Of a stretch of DNA of 64,000 nucleotides, positions 43,693 through 52,948 are shown piece by piece. Below the pieces are notes generated by a model. The model saw only the letters and a list, made by a program, of their open reading frames with translations, had not been told where the DNA came from and made no database searches. Origin of the DNA: VAZQ01 sp963721005 (GTDB taxonomy: Bacteria > Pseudomonadota > Alphaproteobacteria > Rhizobiales > Xanthobacteraceae); NCBI GenBank assembly GCA_963721005.1, contig CAVRHR010000007.1, positions 248,001-312,000 on the forward strand, in the 5' to 3' direction. Numbering within the stretch: the first letter of the stretch is position 1; the number at the start of each line of letters is the position of its first letter. Position numbers and translations under genes: made by a program.

Positions 43693-45165
43693 ATGCCGCC
43701 CCTGGTCGCCGAGACCGTTTCCGACCACAAGGTCAGCTACCGCGGGCTGCGCGGATGGCTCGACGAAGTCAGCCGCATGGGCGAGCTGCTGCAGGTCAAT
43801 GGCGCCAATTGGGACGTCGAGATGGGCGCCCTCACCCACATGCTGACGGAAAAGAGCAGCGGCACCGCGCCCGCCATCCTGTTCGACGAGATTCCGGGCT
43901 ACCCGAAAGGTTTCCGCACCCTCTATGGCCACTTCTCGTCCATCCGCCGCGTCGCCCTCACGCTTGGGCTGCCGCTCAAGCAGGAGCGCAAGGTGGACAT
44001 CGTGCAGCGCTACCACCAGCGCATGCAGGACCTCCAGCCGATCCCGCCCCGTTTCGTGAAGGACGGGCCGATTCTGCAGAACATCCTGGAGGGCGACGCG
44101 ATCGACGTGCTCAAGTTTCCGGTGCCACGCCATCACGAGCTCGACACCGCGCGCTTCATCGGCACCGCCGACTGCGTCATGACCCAGGACCCCGACGCCG
44201 GCTGGTTCAATCTCGGCGCCTACCGGTCGCAGGTCTATGACGGCAAGACGGTCGGCTGCCAGATCACCGAGGGCAAGCACGGCCGCATTCACCGCGACAA
44301 ATATTTCGAGCGCGGCCAGCCCATGAAGGTGGTGATCCTGTGCGGGCAGGACCCGCTGTTGTTCCTGCTGGCGTCGAGCCCACTGCCCGAGATCAGCGAA
44401 TTGGATATCGCGGGCGGGCTGCGCGGCGAGCCGATCGACGTGGTGCGGGGTCCCTTCACCGGATTTCCGATCCCGGCCGATTGCGAGATCGCGCTCGAGG
44501 GCGAGACCGTGCCGGGCCAGGTGCGCCCCGAAGGACCGTTCGGCGAGTGGATGGGCTACTACTCGGACGACACGGTGCCGCGTCCCTACGTCAACATAAA
44601 GACCATCCTCTACCGCAACGACCCGATCCTCTGTTGTGCCCCCCAGCACAAGCCGGTGGACGAGACCGGCCTCCTCAAGGGCATTGCCGGCGCGGCGCAG
44701 ATCTGGCGCGCGCTCGATGCCTGCGGGGTGCCTGAGGTGCTCGGCGTGTGGAACCACGAGGCCGGCCCGGCAACACGCTTCACCGTCATCCAGATCCGCC
44801 AGCGCTATCCGGGCCATGCCCGCCAGGCCCTGCACGTGGCGGCGTCCTGCCAGGGCGGCGCCTATGCGGGCAAATGGACCGTGGTGGTGGACGAAGACGT
44901 GGACGCCGGCGAGCTCGATCAGGTGCTGTGGGCCATGTGCACGCGGTTCGATCCCAAGGACGACATCGATCTCATCCAGAAGGCCTGGGCTTCCAAGCGC
45001 GATCCGCTCTTCCTGCCCGGCAACTTCAACAACCGCATCCTGGTCGACGCCTGCATTCCCTACGACAAGAAGCTCGCCGGCACCTTCCCGGTGGTGGTCG
45101 ATGTCAGCCACGATCTGCGGGGCAAGCTGAAGGCCAAGTTCCCGCATATTTTCGGGACGATGTGA
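43693..45165 (+). CDS. UbiD-family prenylated-FMN decarboxylase
   Basis: A 490-residue enzyme. Family residues include Asn173 and Arg178 (WFNLGAYRSQV) for prFMN and metal, and the acid pair Glu280 and Glu285 in RPEGPFGEWMGYY. It catalyses reversible decarboxylation of aromatic or alpha,beta-unsaturated acids and needs prFMN made by a UbiX enzyme, which is not in the window. The start at 43693 has GGGAGAG upstream. It lies between molybdenum hydroxylase subunits, which suggests an aromatic-acid pathway. Confidence 0.92.
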   Translation: MPPLVAETVSDHKVSYRGLRGWLDEVSRMGELLQVNGANWDVEMGALTHMLTEKSSGTAPAILFDEIPGYPKGFRTLYGHFSSIRRVALTLGLPLKQERKVDIVQRYHQRMQDLQPIPPRFVKDGPILQNILEGDAIDVLKFPVPRHHELDTARFIGTADCVMTQDPDAGWFNLGAYRSQVYDGKTVGCQITEGKHGRIHRDKYFERGQPMKVVILCGQDPLLFLLASSPLPEISELDIAGGLRGEPIDVVRGPFTGFPIPADCEIALEGETVPGQVRPEGPFGEWMGYYSDDTVPRPYVNIKTILYRNDPILCCAPQHKPVDETGLLKGIAGAAQIWRALDACGVPEVLGVWNHEAGPATRFTVIQIRQRYPGHARQALHVAASCQGGAYAGKWTVVVDEDVDAGELDQVLWAMCTRFDPKDDIDLIQKAWASKRDPLFLPGNFNNRILVDACIPYDKKLAGTFPVVVDVSHDLRGKLKAKFPHIFGTM

Positions 45166-45215
45166 GCGAGTTCGGATGATTGATCCTCACCGTCAGGGAC
45201 GCAGAACGTTTCACT

Positions 45216-45322
45216 CCTTCTCCCCTCGGGGGAGAAGGTGGGATGAGGGCGCTCCGGCGGTGCGATTTCGGAATCATCGTAGCTCCCTCACCCCACCCTC
45301 TCCTCTCCGGGGCGAGGGAGTG
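45216..45322. repeat. Hairpin repeats upstream of, and including the start of, a TctC gene
   Basis: CCTTCTCCCC (45216-45225) and GGGGAGAAGG (45229-45238) form a perfect 10-bp stem with a 3-base loop. Its flanks on the minus strand match those of the composite repeat at 18213-18420. A second pair, CTCCCTC (45283-45289) and GAGGGAG (45314-45320), ends on the G of the GTG start codon of the next gene. The Shine-Dalgarno sequence is thus part of the repeat. Confidence 0.7.
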
Positions 45323-46366
45323 AAGCGCCGTGCCTGCCTCACTCAAGCAAAAATCGCGCTTGCCGCTGCCATCGCCATCCTGATCTCCGTCCCACCCGCC
45401 GCCACGGCCGCCGGGGTCGAGGACTTCTACAAGGGCCGTACCGTCTCGATCATCATCGGCTACAGCGTCGGCGGCGGCTACGACACCTACGGGCGGCTCT
45501 TGGCGCGCTATCTCGGCGAGCATATTCCGGGCCGGCCCAATGTGGTGCCGCAGAACATGCCGGGGGCCGGCAGCATCAAGGCGGCCAACTACATCTACGG
45601 GGTGGCCGCCAAGGACGGCGCCGCGATCGGCACCTTCGGCCGCACTATCCCGGTGGCGCCGCTGCTGGCGGCCGCCGGTGCGGCGTTCGACGGCACCAAG
45701 TTCACCTGGCTCGGCAGCATCTCCAAGGACACCAGCCTCTGCGTCACCTCGGCCAAGTCCGAGATCAAGACCTGGGCCGACTTTCTCGCCAAGCCGTCCA
45801 CGCTCGGCGGCGAGGGCGCCGGCGCCGATCCGGACGTGTTCGCGCATCTCTACAAGAACGTGTTCGGCGCCAAGTCCAGGCTGGTCACCGGCTATCCGGG
45901 AACCAACGACGTCGCGCTCGCCATGGAGCGCCAGGAGATCGACGGCTTCTGTGGCCTGTCCTGGAGCACCTTGAAGAGCCGCCATCCAGAGTGGCTCGCC
46001 AACAAGTCGATCAACATCATCGTGCAGGCCGCCCTGAAGAAGGAGCCGGAGCTGCCGGACGTGCCGCTCGCCACCGATCTCGCCACCAATCCGGAGCAGC
46101 TTCAGATCGTCAAGCTGGTGCTGGTGAGCCAGGAGATGGCACGGCCGTTCGCGGCACCGCCGGGCCTGCCGGCCGACCGCAAGGCCGCCCTGATCTCGGC
46201 CTTCGAGCAGACCGTGAAGGATCGCGCCTTCCTGGCTGAGGCCAAGACGCAGGTGCTCGACGTCGATCCGGTCAGCGCCGCCGAGATCGATTCCCTGCTG
46301 GCGGAGGTCTATGCGACTCCCAAGAGCGTCACCGACAAAGCCGCCAAGGCCACCACGGCGGAATGA
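45320..46366 (+). CDS. TctC/Bug-family binding protein (4)
   Basis: A 348-residue periplasmic protein. The Sec leader (residues 1 to about 30, LAAAIAILISVPPAATA) is followed by FYKGRTVSIIIGYSVGGGYD, and NMPGAGSIKAANYIY matches the Bug fold. The GTG at 45320 is chosen because a frame from 45176 would run through the repeat and put more than 48 residues before the leader. It lies between UbiD and a molybdenum large subunit, which suggests uptake of the pathway substrate. Confidence 0.85.
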   Translation: MKRRACLTQAKIALAAAIAILISVPPAATAAGVEDFYKGRTVSIIIGYSVGGGYDTYGRLLARYLGEHIPGRPNVVPQNMPGAGSIKAANYIYGVAAKDGAAIGTFGRTIPVAPLLAAAGAAFDGTKFTWLGSISKDTSLCVTSAKSEIKTWADFLAKPSTLGGEGAGADPDVFAHLYKNVFGAKSRLVTGYPGTNDVALAMERQEIDGFCGLSWSTLKSRHPEWLANKSINIIVQAALKKEPELPDVPLATDLATNPEQLQIVKLVLVSQEMARPFAAPPGLPADRKAALISAFEQTVKDRAFLAEAKTQVLDVDPVSAAEIDSLLAEVYATPKSVTDKAAKATTAE

Positions 46367-46394
46367 CAATTCATCCGACGGAAAACAGATTTTC

Positions 46395-48734
46395 ATGTCA
46401 TCGCTGATCGGATCGCGCGTTTCCCGCATCGAGGATGATGCCCTGTTGCGCGGGCGCGGGCGCTTTGTCGACGACATCGTGGTGCCGGGCGTTCTGCATG
46501 TGGCGTTCGTGCGCAGCCCACATCCCCATGCGCTCATCCGTTCGGTCGCGAGATCGGCCGCGCTGGCAGCGCCGGGCGTCCATGCGGTGCTCACCCTCGA
46601 CGATCTGGCGCCGGTCATGGCGCAGCGGCGCATGCTGCGGCACTCGAATTCCGGAACGCCGCTCGACCGCGTCTGGGCCTTCGCGCTCGCCGACGGCGAG
46701 GTCTCCTATGTGGGCGAGGCGGTCGCCCTGGTGGTGGCAAACGACCGCTATCTCGCCGAGGACGCGGCCGCGCTGGTCGAGATCGACTATGAGACGCTGC
46801 CGGCGGCCGCCGATGTCCGCAGGGCCGCGCAACCGGATGCCCCCACCGTCCGCCGCGAGCTCAAATCCAATGTCATCGCCTCCTACCGGGTCGCCTTTGG
46901 GGACGTCGAGGCCGCGTTTGGCAGCGCGGCGCATGTGCTGCACGAGGATTTCTGGCAGCATCGCGGCGCCGGCCATTCGATCGAGGGCCGCGGCATCCTG
47001 GTCGAGTTCCGCGGCGCTGACGATTCGCTGACCGTCTGGGCTTCGACCCAGAAGGCCCACGATCTACGCCAATCGCTCACGGTGCTGCTCGACCTGGAGG
47101 AGTCACGGTTGCGGGTGGCGGCGCCCGATATCGGCGGCGGCTTTGGCCCCAAGCTCTGCGTCTATCCAGAGGACGTCGCCGTGGTGGTGGCGGCGAAATT
47201 GCTCGAGCGCTCACTCAAATGGATCGAGGACCGTCGCGAGCACTTCACCAATGCGGTGCAGGAGCGAGACCAGTATTGGTCGATCGACATCGCGGCCGAC
47301 GCGCACGGCAAGGTGCTCGGCATTCGTGGCCGCCTGCTGCACGATCTCGGCGCCTATGCGCTCCAGGACGTCAACCTGCCCTACAACTCGGCCTCCACGC
47401 TGACCGGCCCCTATATGATCCCGGCGCTCGCCATGGAGGTGACGGTCGCGGCCACCAACAAGACGCCGGTCTCCTCGGTGCGCGGCGCCGGCTATCCGCA
47501 GGCGGCTTTCGCCATGGAGCGGCTGATGGACCGCCTCGCGCGCGAGCTCGAGCTCGACCGCGCCGAACTGCGAAGGCGCAACCTCATTCCGCCGGAGAAG
47601 ATGCCCTACAAGAAACCGCTCAAGACCCGCGCCGGCGCCAATGTGCAATACGACAGCGGCGACTATCCGGCCTGCCAGGCCGACGTGCTGGCCGCCGCCG
47701 GTTGGAACGATTTCCCGCGCCGGCAGAGTGAGGCGCGCGCCGGCGGCCGCTACCTCGGCATGGGCCTGTCCCATGGCCTCAAGGGCACCGGGCGCGGCCC
47801 GTTCGAGTCGGGTCTGGTGCGGGTATCGCCGACCGGGCGGGTCACGGTGTTCACCGGCGCCGCCGCCATCGGCCAGGGGCTGTGCACCGCGCTGGCGCAG
47901 ATTTGCGCCAGCGAGCTCGGCATTCGCCCGGAGGACGTCACCGTGCTGCCGGGCGATACTGCGGGCGTGTCGCTGGGGCTCGGCGCCTTTGCCAGCCGGC
48001 AGACCGTCACCGCCGGCAATTCGGTGCTGCTGGCCGCGCGCGCGGTCGCCGACAAGGCCAAGAAGCTCGCCAGTCATGTGCTCGAAGCGGCCGAGCACGA
48101 TCTCGAGATCGCCGACGGCGAGGTGCGGGTGATCGGCGCCCGCCAGCTATCGGTCAAGCTCGGCGAGCTCTCGCGTATCTTGCGCGGCGCGCCCGGCTAC
48201 GGCTTTCCCCCCGGCATGGAGCCGGGGCTCGAGGCCGACCGGCAATTCCGCATCGACGATCTGGCCTACGCCAACGGCTGCCACGTGGTCGAGGTGGACG
48301 TCGACGTGGAAACCGGCGAGGTGCGCATCGTCAGATACTACGCACTGCAGGATTCCGGAAACCTGATCAATCCGATGATCGTGGACGGCCAGGTCCATGG
48401 CGGCATCGCGCACGGGATCGGCAACGCCTTGTTCGAATGGATGGGCTACGACGACAGCGGCCAGCCGCTCACCACCACCTTCGCGGACTACCTGCTGCCG
48501 ACCGCGACCGAGCTGCCGATGCTCACGACGCTTTATCGGCAATCCCCCTCACCGCTCAATCCCCTGGGCGTGAAAGGCGTGGGCGAGGTCGGCACCATCC
48601 CGGCGGCGGCGGCGATCAGCGCCGCGGTCGAGGACGCGCTCACGCCGTTCGGGGTGCACATCGACCAGGTCCCCATCATGCCGCACAAGCTGGTGGAGCT
48701 GATCGCGTCCGCACGCCAGGCGCGTGGGCATTGA
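46395..48734 (+). CDS. Stand-alone xanthine-dehydrogenase-type Mo large subunit (2)
   Basis: A 779-residue CoxL-type subunit. The N-terminus is SLIGSRVSRIEDDALLRGRG. Cofactor segments include DIGGGFGPKLCVYPED, the loop SSVRGAGYPQ and the catalytic region LGVKGVGEVGTIPAAA with the Glu. There is no CO-dehydrogenase signature. The start at 46395 fits the family N-terminus. It follows the TctC gene by 28 bases. Like its two relatives here, it lacks adjacent FAD and FeS genes. Confidence 0.9.
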   Translation: MSSLIGSRVSRIEDDALLRGRGRFVDDIVVPGVLHVAFVRSPHPHALIRSVARSAALAAPGVHAVLTLDDLAPVMAQRRMLRHSNSGTPLDRVWAFALADGEVSYVGEAVALVVANDRYLAEDAAALVEIDYETLPAAADVRRAAQPDAPTVRRELKSNVIASYRVAFGDVEAAFGSAAHVLHEDFWQHRGAGHSIEGRGILVEFRGADDSLTVWASTQKAHDLRQSLTVLLDLEESRLRVAAPDIGGGFGPKLCVYPEDVAVVVAAKLLERSLKWIEDRREHFTNAVQERDQYWSIDIAADAHGKVLGIRGRLLHDLGAYALQDVNLPYNSASTLTGPYMIPALAMEVTVAATNKTPVSSVRGAGYPQAAFAMERLMDRLARELELDRAELRRRNLIPPEKMPYKKPLKTRAGANVQYDSGDYPACQADVLAAAGWNDFPRRQSEARAGGRYLGMGLSHGLKGTGRGPFESGLVRVSPTGRVTVFTGAAAIGQGLCTALAQICASELGIRPEDVTVLPGDTAGVSLGLGAFASRQTVTAGNSVLLAARAVADKAKKLASHVLEAAEHDLEIADGEVRVIGARQLSVKLGELSRILRGAPGYGFPPGMEPGLEADRQFRIDDLAYANGCHVVEVDVDVETGEVRIVRYYALQDSGNLINPMIVDGQVHGGIAHGIGNALFEWMGYDDSGQPLTTTFADYLLPTATELPMLTTLYRQSPSPLNPLGVKGVGEVGTIPAAAAISAAVEDALTPFGVHIDQVPIMPHKLVELIASARQARGH

Positions 48735-48761
48735 TTCCGTTTCTGAACTGGCGCACCCACA

Positions 48762-48840
48762 TTGTCATTGCCGGGCTTGTCCCGGCAATCTCGGCAAGGA
48801 TGGCAGGGCTGTGCCGACCTAAGCGAGATGGCCGGGACGT
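48762..48840. repeat. Palindromic repeat, TTGTCAT family, copy B (truncated)
   Basis: TTGTCATTGCCGGG at 48762 with GCCGGGcttgtCCCGGC as a perfect hairpin corresponds to the left arm of the element at 7578-7667. The right half has GCGAGATGGCCGGGAC but then loses the closing ATGACAA. It lies in the 191-base gap between two molybdenum large-subunit genes. Confidence 0.6.
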
Positions 48841-48925
48841 CAGGGCGGTTGCGCCCGTCTCGACGGGCTATGCGCGCCGTGACACAGAAAAACCGTCGGG
48901 TATCGGAAGACATTGAGGAATCGGA

Positions 48926-51268
48926 ATGGGTGAATTTGCTATTGGGCAAGGCGTTCCGCGCTTCGAGGATCCGCGGCTGGTGCGGGGCGAAGGGCGCTAT
49001 GTGGGCGACATCGCGTTGCCCGGCATGGCGTTCGGCCATGTGCTGCGCTCGCCGCACGCCCATGCGCGGGTTCGCGGGGTCGATGTCGGCCGGGCCCGGG
49101 CGGCGCCCGGCGTGCTGGCGGTGCTGACCGGGGCGGATTGGCAGGCATCCGGATTCGGCGATCTGCCGGTGCCGGGCGGCCTGAAGCGGCGCGACGGCTC
49201 GCCGCTCTACCGGCCGGCGTTTCCGGCGCTGGTGACGGATCGCGTGCGCTGGGTCGGTGACTATGTGGCGTTCGTGGTCGCCGAGACCATCCATCAGGCC
49301 TTGGATGCGGCCGAGCTGATCATGGTCGACTACGAGCCGCTGCCCGCCATCACTTCGGCCATCGACGCGACCGCCCCAGGCGCCCCGCTGGTGTTCGACG
49401 ATTGTCCCGACAACATTTGCTTCGTGCAATTGGAGGGCGACAAGGCAGCGACCGATGCCGCCTTCGCGCGGGCCGCGCACGTGGTCAAGCATCGGCTGGT
49501 GATCAACCGCGTCACCGCCGCCAGCATGGAGCCGCGCGGCTCGATCGGCATCCATCATCCGGCGGAGGGCCGATACACCATCCATACCACGCTGCAGCGC
49601 GCCCACACGTTCCGCGAGGAGCTGGCCCGCAACGTGTTGCGGCTCCCCGAGAACAAGCTGCGCGTCGTCGCCGGCGATATCGGTGGCAGCTTCGGCATGA
49701 AGTCGGCGGTCTACAACGAGGTCGGCCTGGTGCTGCTCGCCGCCAAGGTCACCGGGCGGCCGGTCAAATGGATGAGCACCCGCTCCGAGGCGTTTCTGGG
49801 CGACGCCCAGGCGCGCGACAACGTCACCGATGCCGAGCTCGCGCTCGACCGCGACGGTAATTTCCTGGCGGTGCGGGTGAAGACCATCGCCAATCTGGGC
49901 GCCTATCTGCAGGTCGGCGGCCAAACCTTCATCTCCAATATCGGAACGCTGGCGGGCGTCTACCGCACCCCGGCGCTGCATGCCGATATCACCGCGGTGT
50001 TCACCCACACCAATCCGGTGCGGCCCTATCGGGGCAATGGCCGGCCGGAAGCCGCCTATGTGATCGAGCGGCTGGTCGATCTCGCGGCCGATCAGCTCGG
50101 CCTCGATCCGGTGGAGCTGCGCCGGCGCAACACCATTCCGCCGGACGCCATGCCGTTCCGCACCGGCCTGACCTTCACCTACGACAGCGGCGAGTTCGCG
50201 CAGAACATGGACATGGCGCTCAAGCTGGGCGATTTCGCCGGCTTCGAGGCGCGGCGCGCACAATCTCACAAGCGCGGCAAGCTGCGCGGCATCGGCATCT
50301 CCAACACCATCGAGAAGGCCGCGGCGCCGAGCTACGAAGGCGCCGAGATCAGGTTCGACCGCTCCGGCGCCGTGACGCTTCTGTCCGGCACCATCAACCA
50401 GGGCCAGGGCCACGAGACCGCATTCAAGCAGATCGTGTGCGACCGGCTCGGGCTCGATCCGCACGAGGTGGTGTATCTGCAGGGCGATACCGACCAGGTC
50501 TCGTTCGGCGAAGGCACCGGCGGCTCCCGCTCGGGCACCATCGGGGGCTCCGCTTTTCTGCTGGCGACCGACAAGATTCTGGTCAAGGCCAAAGCGCTTG
50601 CCGCCCATATCCTGAAGGTTCCGCTCGACGATACCAAATTCGCCGATGGCATCTTCTCGAGCCCCAAGACCAACCAGACCGTCACCATCAACGAGGTCGC
50701 CAAGGCCGCTGCGGTGCCGGCGAAGCTGCCCAAAGGCATGGAGCCGGGCCTGGTCGCGACCGCGGTGTTCAATCTCGAGATGGAGAACTATCCCAACGGC
50801 TGCCACGTCTGCGAGCTGGAGATCGATCCCGATACAGGCCGGGTCGAGATCATGCGCTACAGCGTGGTCGACGATGTCGGCACCGTGATCAACCCGTTGC
50901 TGGTGCACGGCCAGATCGTGGGCGGCGTCGCTCAGGGTGTGGGCCAGATCCTGATGGAGGACATCGCCTTCGACGCCGATTCCGGCCAGCTCATCAGCGG
51001 CTCGTTCATGGACTACGCCATGCCGCGGGCCACCGATCTCAGCAGCGTCCAGGTCAAGAGCAATCCGGTGCCGACCCCGACCAACCCGCTCGGCGTCAAA
51101 GGCTGCGGCGAGGCCGGCTGCGTCGGCGCCATGCCGGCGGTCGCCAATGCGATCGTGGATGCGCTCTCCGGGCTCGGCATCCGACACATCGAGATGCCGG
51201 CGACGCCGGAACGAATCTGGCGCGCGATCAACAATTCACGCAGCGAGACCGATCGGCCGCAGGCGTAA
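48926..51268 (+). CDS. Stand-alone xanthine-dehydrogenase-type Mo large subunit (3)
   Basis: A 780-residue CoxL-type subunit. The N-terminus is GQGVPRFEDPRLVRGEGRYVG. Key segments are DIGGSFGMKSAVYNEV, the loop PYRGNGRPEA (the common form II arrangement) and GVKGCGEAGCVGAMPA with the catalytic Glu. Of the three orphan subunits it is closest to ordinary form II CoxL-like enzymes. Its substrate is unknown; form II proteins rarely oxidise CO. Confidence 0.9.
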   Translation: MGEFAIGQGVPRFEDPRLVRGEGRYVGDIALPGMAFGHVLRSPHAHARVRGVDVGRARAAPGVLAVLTGADWQASGFGDLPVPGGLKRRDGSPLYRPAFPALVTDRVRWVGDYVAFVVAETIHQALDAAELIMVDYEPLPAITSAIDATAPGAPLVFDDCPDNICFVQLEGDKAATDAAFARAAHVVKHRLVINRVTAASMEPRGSIGIHHPAEGRYTIHTTLQRAHTFREELARNVLRLPENKLRVVAGDIGGSFGMKSAVYNEVGLVLLAAKVTGRPVKWMSTRSEAFLGDAQARDNVTDAELALDRDGNFLAVRVKTIANLGAYLQVGGQTFISNIGTLAGVYRTPALHADITAVFTHTNPVRPYRGNGRPEAAYVIERLVDLAADQLGLDPVELRRRNTIPPDAMPFRTGLTFTYDSGEFAQNMDMALKLGDFAGFEARRAQSHKRGKLRGIGISNTIEKAAAPSYEGAEIRFDRSGAVTLLSGTINQGQGHETAFKQIVCDRLGLDPHEVVYLQGDTDQVSFGEGTGGSRSGTIGGSAFLLATDKILVKAKALAAHILKVPLDDTKFADGIFSSPKTNQTVTINEVAKAAAVPAKLPKGMEPGLVATAVFNLEMENYPNGCHVCELEIDPDTGRVEIMRYSVVDDVGTVINPLLVHGQIVGGVAQGVGQILMEDIAFDADSGQLISGSFMDYAMPRATDLSSVQVKSNPVPTPTNPLGVKGCGEAGCVGAMPAVANAIVDALSGLGIRHIEMPATPERIWRAINNSRSETDRPQA

Positions 51269-51558
51269 GCACCGCCGTCCTGGAACGGAGAGACGGGCGC
51301 GGGCCGATCCGTCCGGCGCGCCCTGGGCAGAAACGCGTTGGCGTTCCGGCTTCGCGCAAACCAGCTTGTCGACTTGGCACGCGCGCGCAGAAAATTGCCT
51401 GGGTTGGGTGACATCAACCTCAACCCAACAACCGAATCTGCATACCTCATAATTTATAAAGCGGAGATTCACGAATCGCAATTATGCTGGTGGCTCGCAC
51501 ACGCTGTGGAAACGCCGGGGATCTAAGCGTCCTGAAATCGATACGAGCGAGGCTCCAC

Positions 51559-51921
51559 ATGAACAAGACGATCTGGCTTGCTGTCGCCACCACAGTCGCC
51601 CTGTTGGCTCCGGCCCTCACCTGGGCGGCCGGGCCCGAAAGCTGGTTCGAGCGGCAGACCCTCAATCCCACCACCATGCAAAGGCTGAACGTCGGCTGGA
51701 ATTCCTGCTGCCTCGGCTCCGAGGTCGTCAAGACCCAATTCCGCGTCGACAAGACGACCAACGGCGACGAATGGTACTACCTCAAGGACGGCGCGTGGAA
51801 ACGCGTACCCGACGACACGATCCACTGGGGCAGGCACGCCCCCGGCGGCCAAGCTACCCTCTTCGTGTACTTCATGACCGGGGAAGAGACCTGCTTCTAC
51901 CCGCCCCAAGAGGGGATTTGA
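51559..51921 (+). CDS. Small exported protein of unknown function
   Basis: A 120-residue protein with a Sec leader (residues 1-25, ending LTWAA). The mature part reads WFERQTLNPTTMQRLNVGWN, then two adjacent Cys (SCCLG), and FRVDKTTNGDEWYYLKDGAWKRVP, with a third Cys near the end (ETCFYPP). Its small size and Trp/Tyr content suggest a secreted beta-rich protein. Related Bradyrhizobium proteins have no known role. The start at 51559 was chosen because the leader begins there. Confidence 0.72.
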   Translation: MNKTIWLAVATTVALLAPALTWAAGPESWFERQTLNPTTMQRLNVGWNSCCLGSEVVKTQFRVDKTTNGDEWYYLKDGAWKRVPDDTIHWGRHAPGGQATLFVYFMTGEETCFYPPQEGI

Positions 51922-52041
51922 TCGCGCAACTCCGCATCCCAGTCGCCTTAACCAGCGCCACTATCCGTGGCCCGCCGCTTGGCCGAGAAGCGACGGGCTA
52001 TGCGTTCGCCTGCCCGGCGGCTGGATGCGGCAAGCGCAGGC

Positions 52042-52071
52042 TTGACACGTGACCATTTAGTCACCTATTGT
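52042..52071 (+). promoter_or_regulatory. Promoter and operator of the ArsR-SRPBCC gene
   Basis: TTGACA (52042-52047) and TATTGT (52066-52071) are spaced by 18 bases. The dyad GTGAC (52049-52053) and GTCAC (52060-52064), with a 6-base centre, lies in the spacer. The ATG is only seven bases after the -10 element, so the transcript would be leaderless. Autorepression by the ArsR protein is likely. Confidence 0.6.
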
Positions 52072-52078
52072 CCACGGC

Positions 52079-52849
52079 ATGGACGACGTGTTCAGAGCGC
52101 TTGCAGATCCCACACGCCGAAGCCTGCTGGACGCGCTGTTCCGGCAGGACGGGCAGACGTTGAGCGCGCTCGAGGCGCAGCTGCCGATGACGCGGTTCGG
52201 CGTCATGAAGCATCTCAAGGTGCTGGAGGAAGCCGGCCTGATCGTGGCCCGGCGGCAGGGGCGCGAGAAGCTGCACTTCCTCAACGCCGTCCCGATCCGG
52301 CTCATCCACGACCGTTGGGTGAGCAAATACGCCGGGCGTTGGGTCGCGGCGTTGAGCGACCTCAAACAGAGATTGGAGAGTACCATGATCAAAGTCTTCG
52401 AGATCTACATCAAGACGACACCCGAGCGCCTCTGGCAGGCGATCACCGACACCGAGATGCGGCGCAAATACACCTTCGGGGCCGTGGTCAGCTCGGACTG
52501 GACGCCGGGCTCCCGCTACCAGGGCGTCGGTCACGGCACGCCGATCTTCGAGGGCGAAAATCTGGAGGTCGATCCGCCGCGCCGGCTGGTGCAGACCTTT
52601 CGGGCCATGTGGGGCGAAGACGTCAGAAACGAGGGAACCTCGCGGGTGACCTGGGAGATCGAGCCGATCGGCGATTCATGCCGCTTGGTGGTCACCCACG
52701 ATCAGCTGCGCGAGGACGCCAACAACCAGCTCTACGGCGGCTGGCCGATGGTGCTCTCCGGCCTCAAGACATTGCTCGAGACCGGCGAGATTCTCACGAC
52801 GCCTGGATCGCTGCGATGGTTGCAGCAGGACCCACAATCGGCCGCGTGA
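52079..52849 (+). CDS. ArsR-type winged helix fused to SRPBCC (AHSA1) domain
   Basis: A 256-residue fusion. Residues 1 to about 95 are an ArsR-type winged helix (RALADPTRRSLLDALF, then MTRFGVMKHLKVLEEAGLIV). Residues about 103-256 form an AHSA1/SRPBCC hydrophobic-ligand domain (IKTTPERLWQAITDTEMRRK). In other bacteria the two domains are often separate but adjacent genes. The metal-binding Cys of true ArsR are absent, so the ligand is probably a small organic compound sensed through the SRPBCC domain. Confidence 0.88.
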   Translation: MDDVFRALADPTRRSLLDALFRQDGQTLSALEAQLPMTRFGVMKHLKVLEEAGLIVARRQGREKLHFLNAVPIRLIHDRWVSKYAGRWVAALSDLKQRLESTMIKVFEIYIKTTPERLWQAITDTEMRRKYTFGAVVSSDWTPGSRYQGVGHGTPIFEGENLEVDPPRRLVQTFRAMWGEDVRNEGTSRVTWEIEPIGDSCRLVVTHDQLREDANNQLYGGWPMVLSGLKTLLETGEILTTPGSLRWLQQDPQSAA

Positions 52850-52948
52850 GCGTGACGCCCCGCATCCTGGTCTCGCCAGGGCTCGTCGCCTCTATCAGAG
52901 CCGCGGTTCCAGGCCCGAATAGAGAAGAGAGCGGTCGCGCCCCGCGGG

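Noticed and set aside
42496..45147. Long minus-strand open frame of 883 codons
   Set aside because: It lies opposite the molybdenum subunit and UbiD genes, which have clear domains and ribosome sites. Its His/Arg-rich, repeat-free product is a typical shadow in high-GC DNA.
48533..51187. Long minus-strand open frame of 884 codons
   Set aside because: Same reason: antisense shadow of the molybdenum large subunit at 48926-51268, with no recognisable domain.
41266..51268. Aerobic CO dehydrogenase (CoxL form I)
   Set aside because: None of the large subunits has the AYxCSFR loop that marks form I, and no coxM/coxS genes adjoin them.
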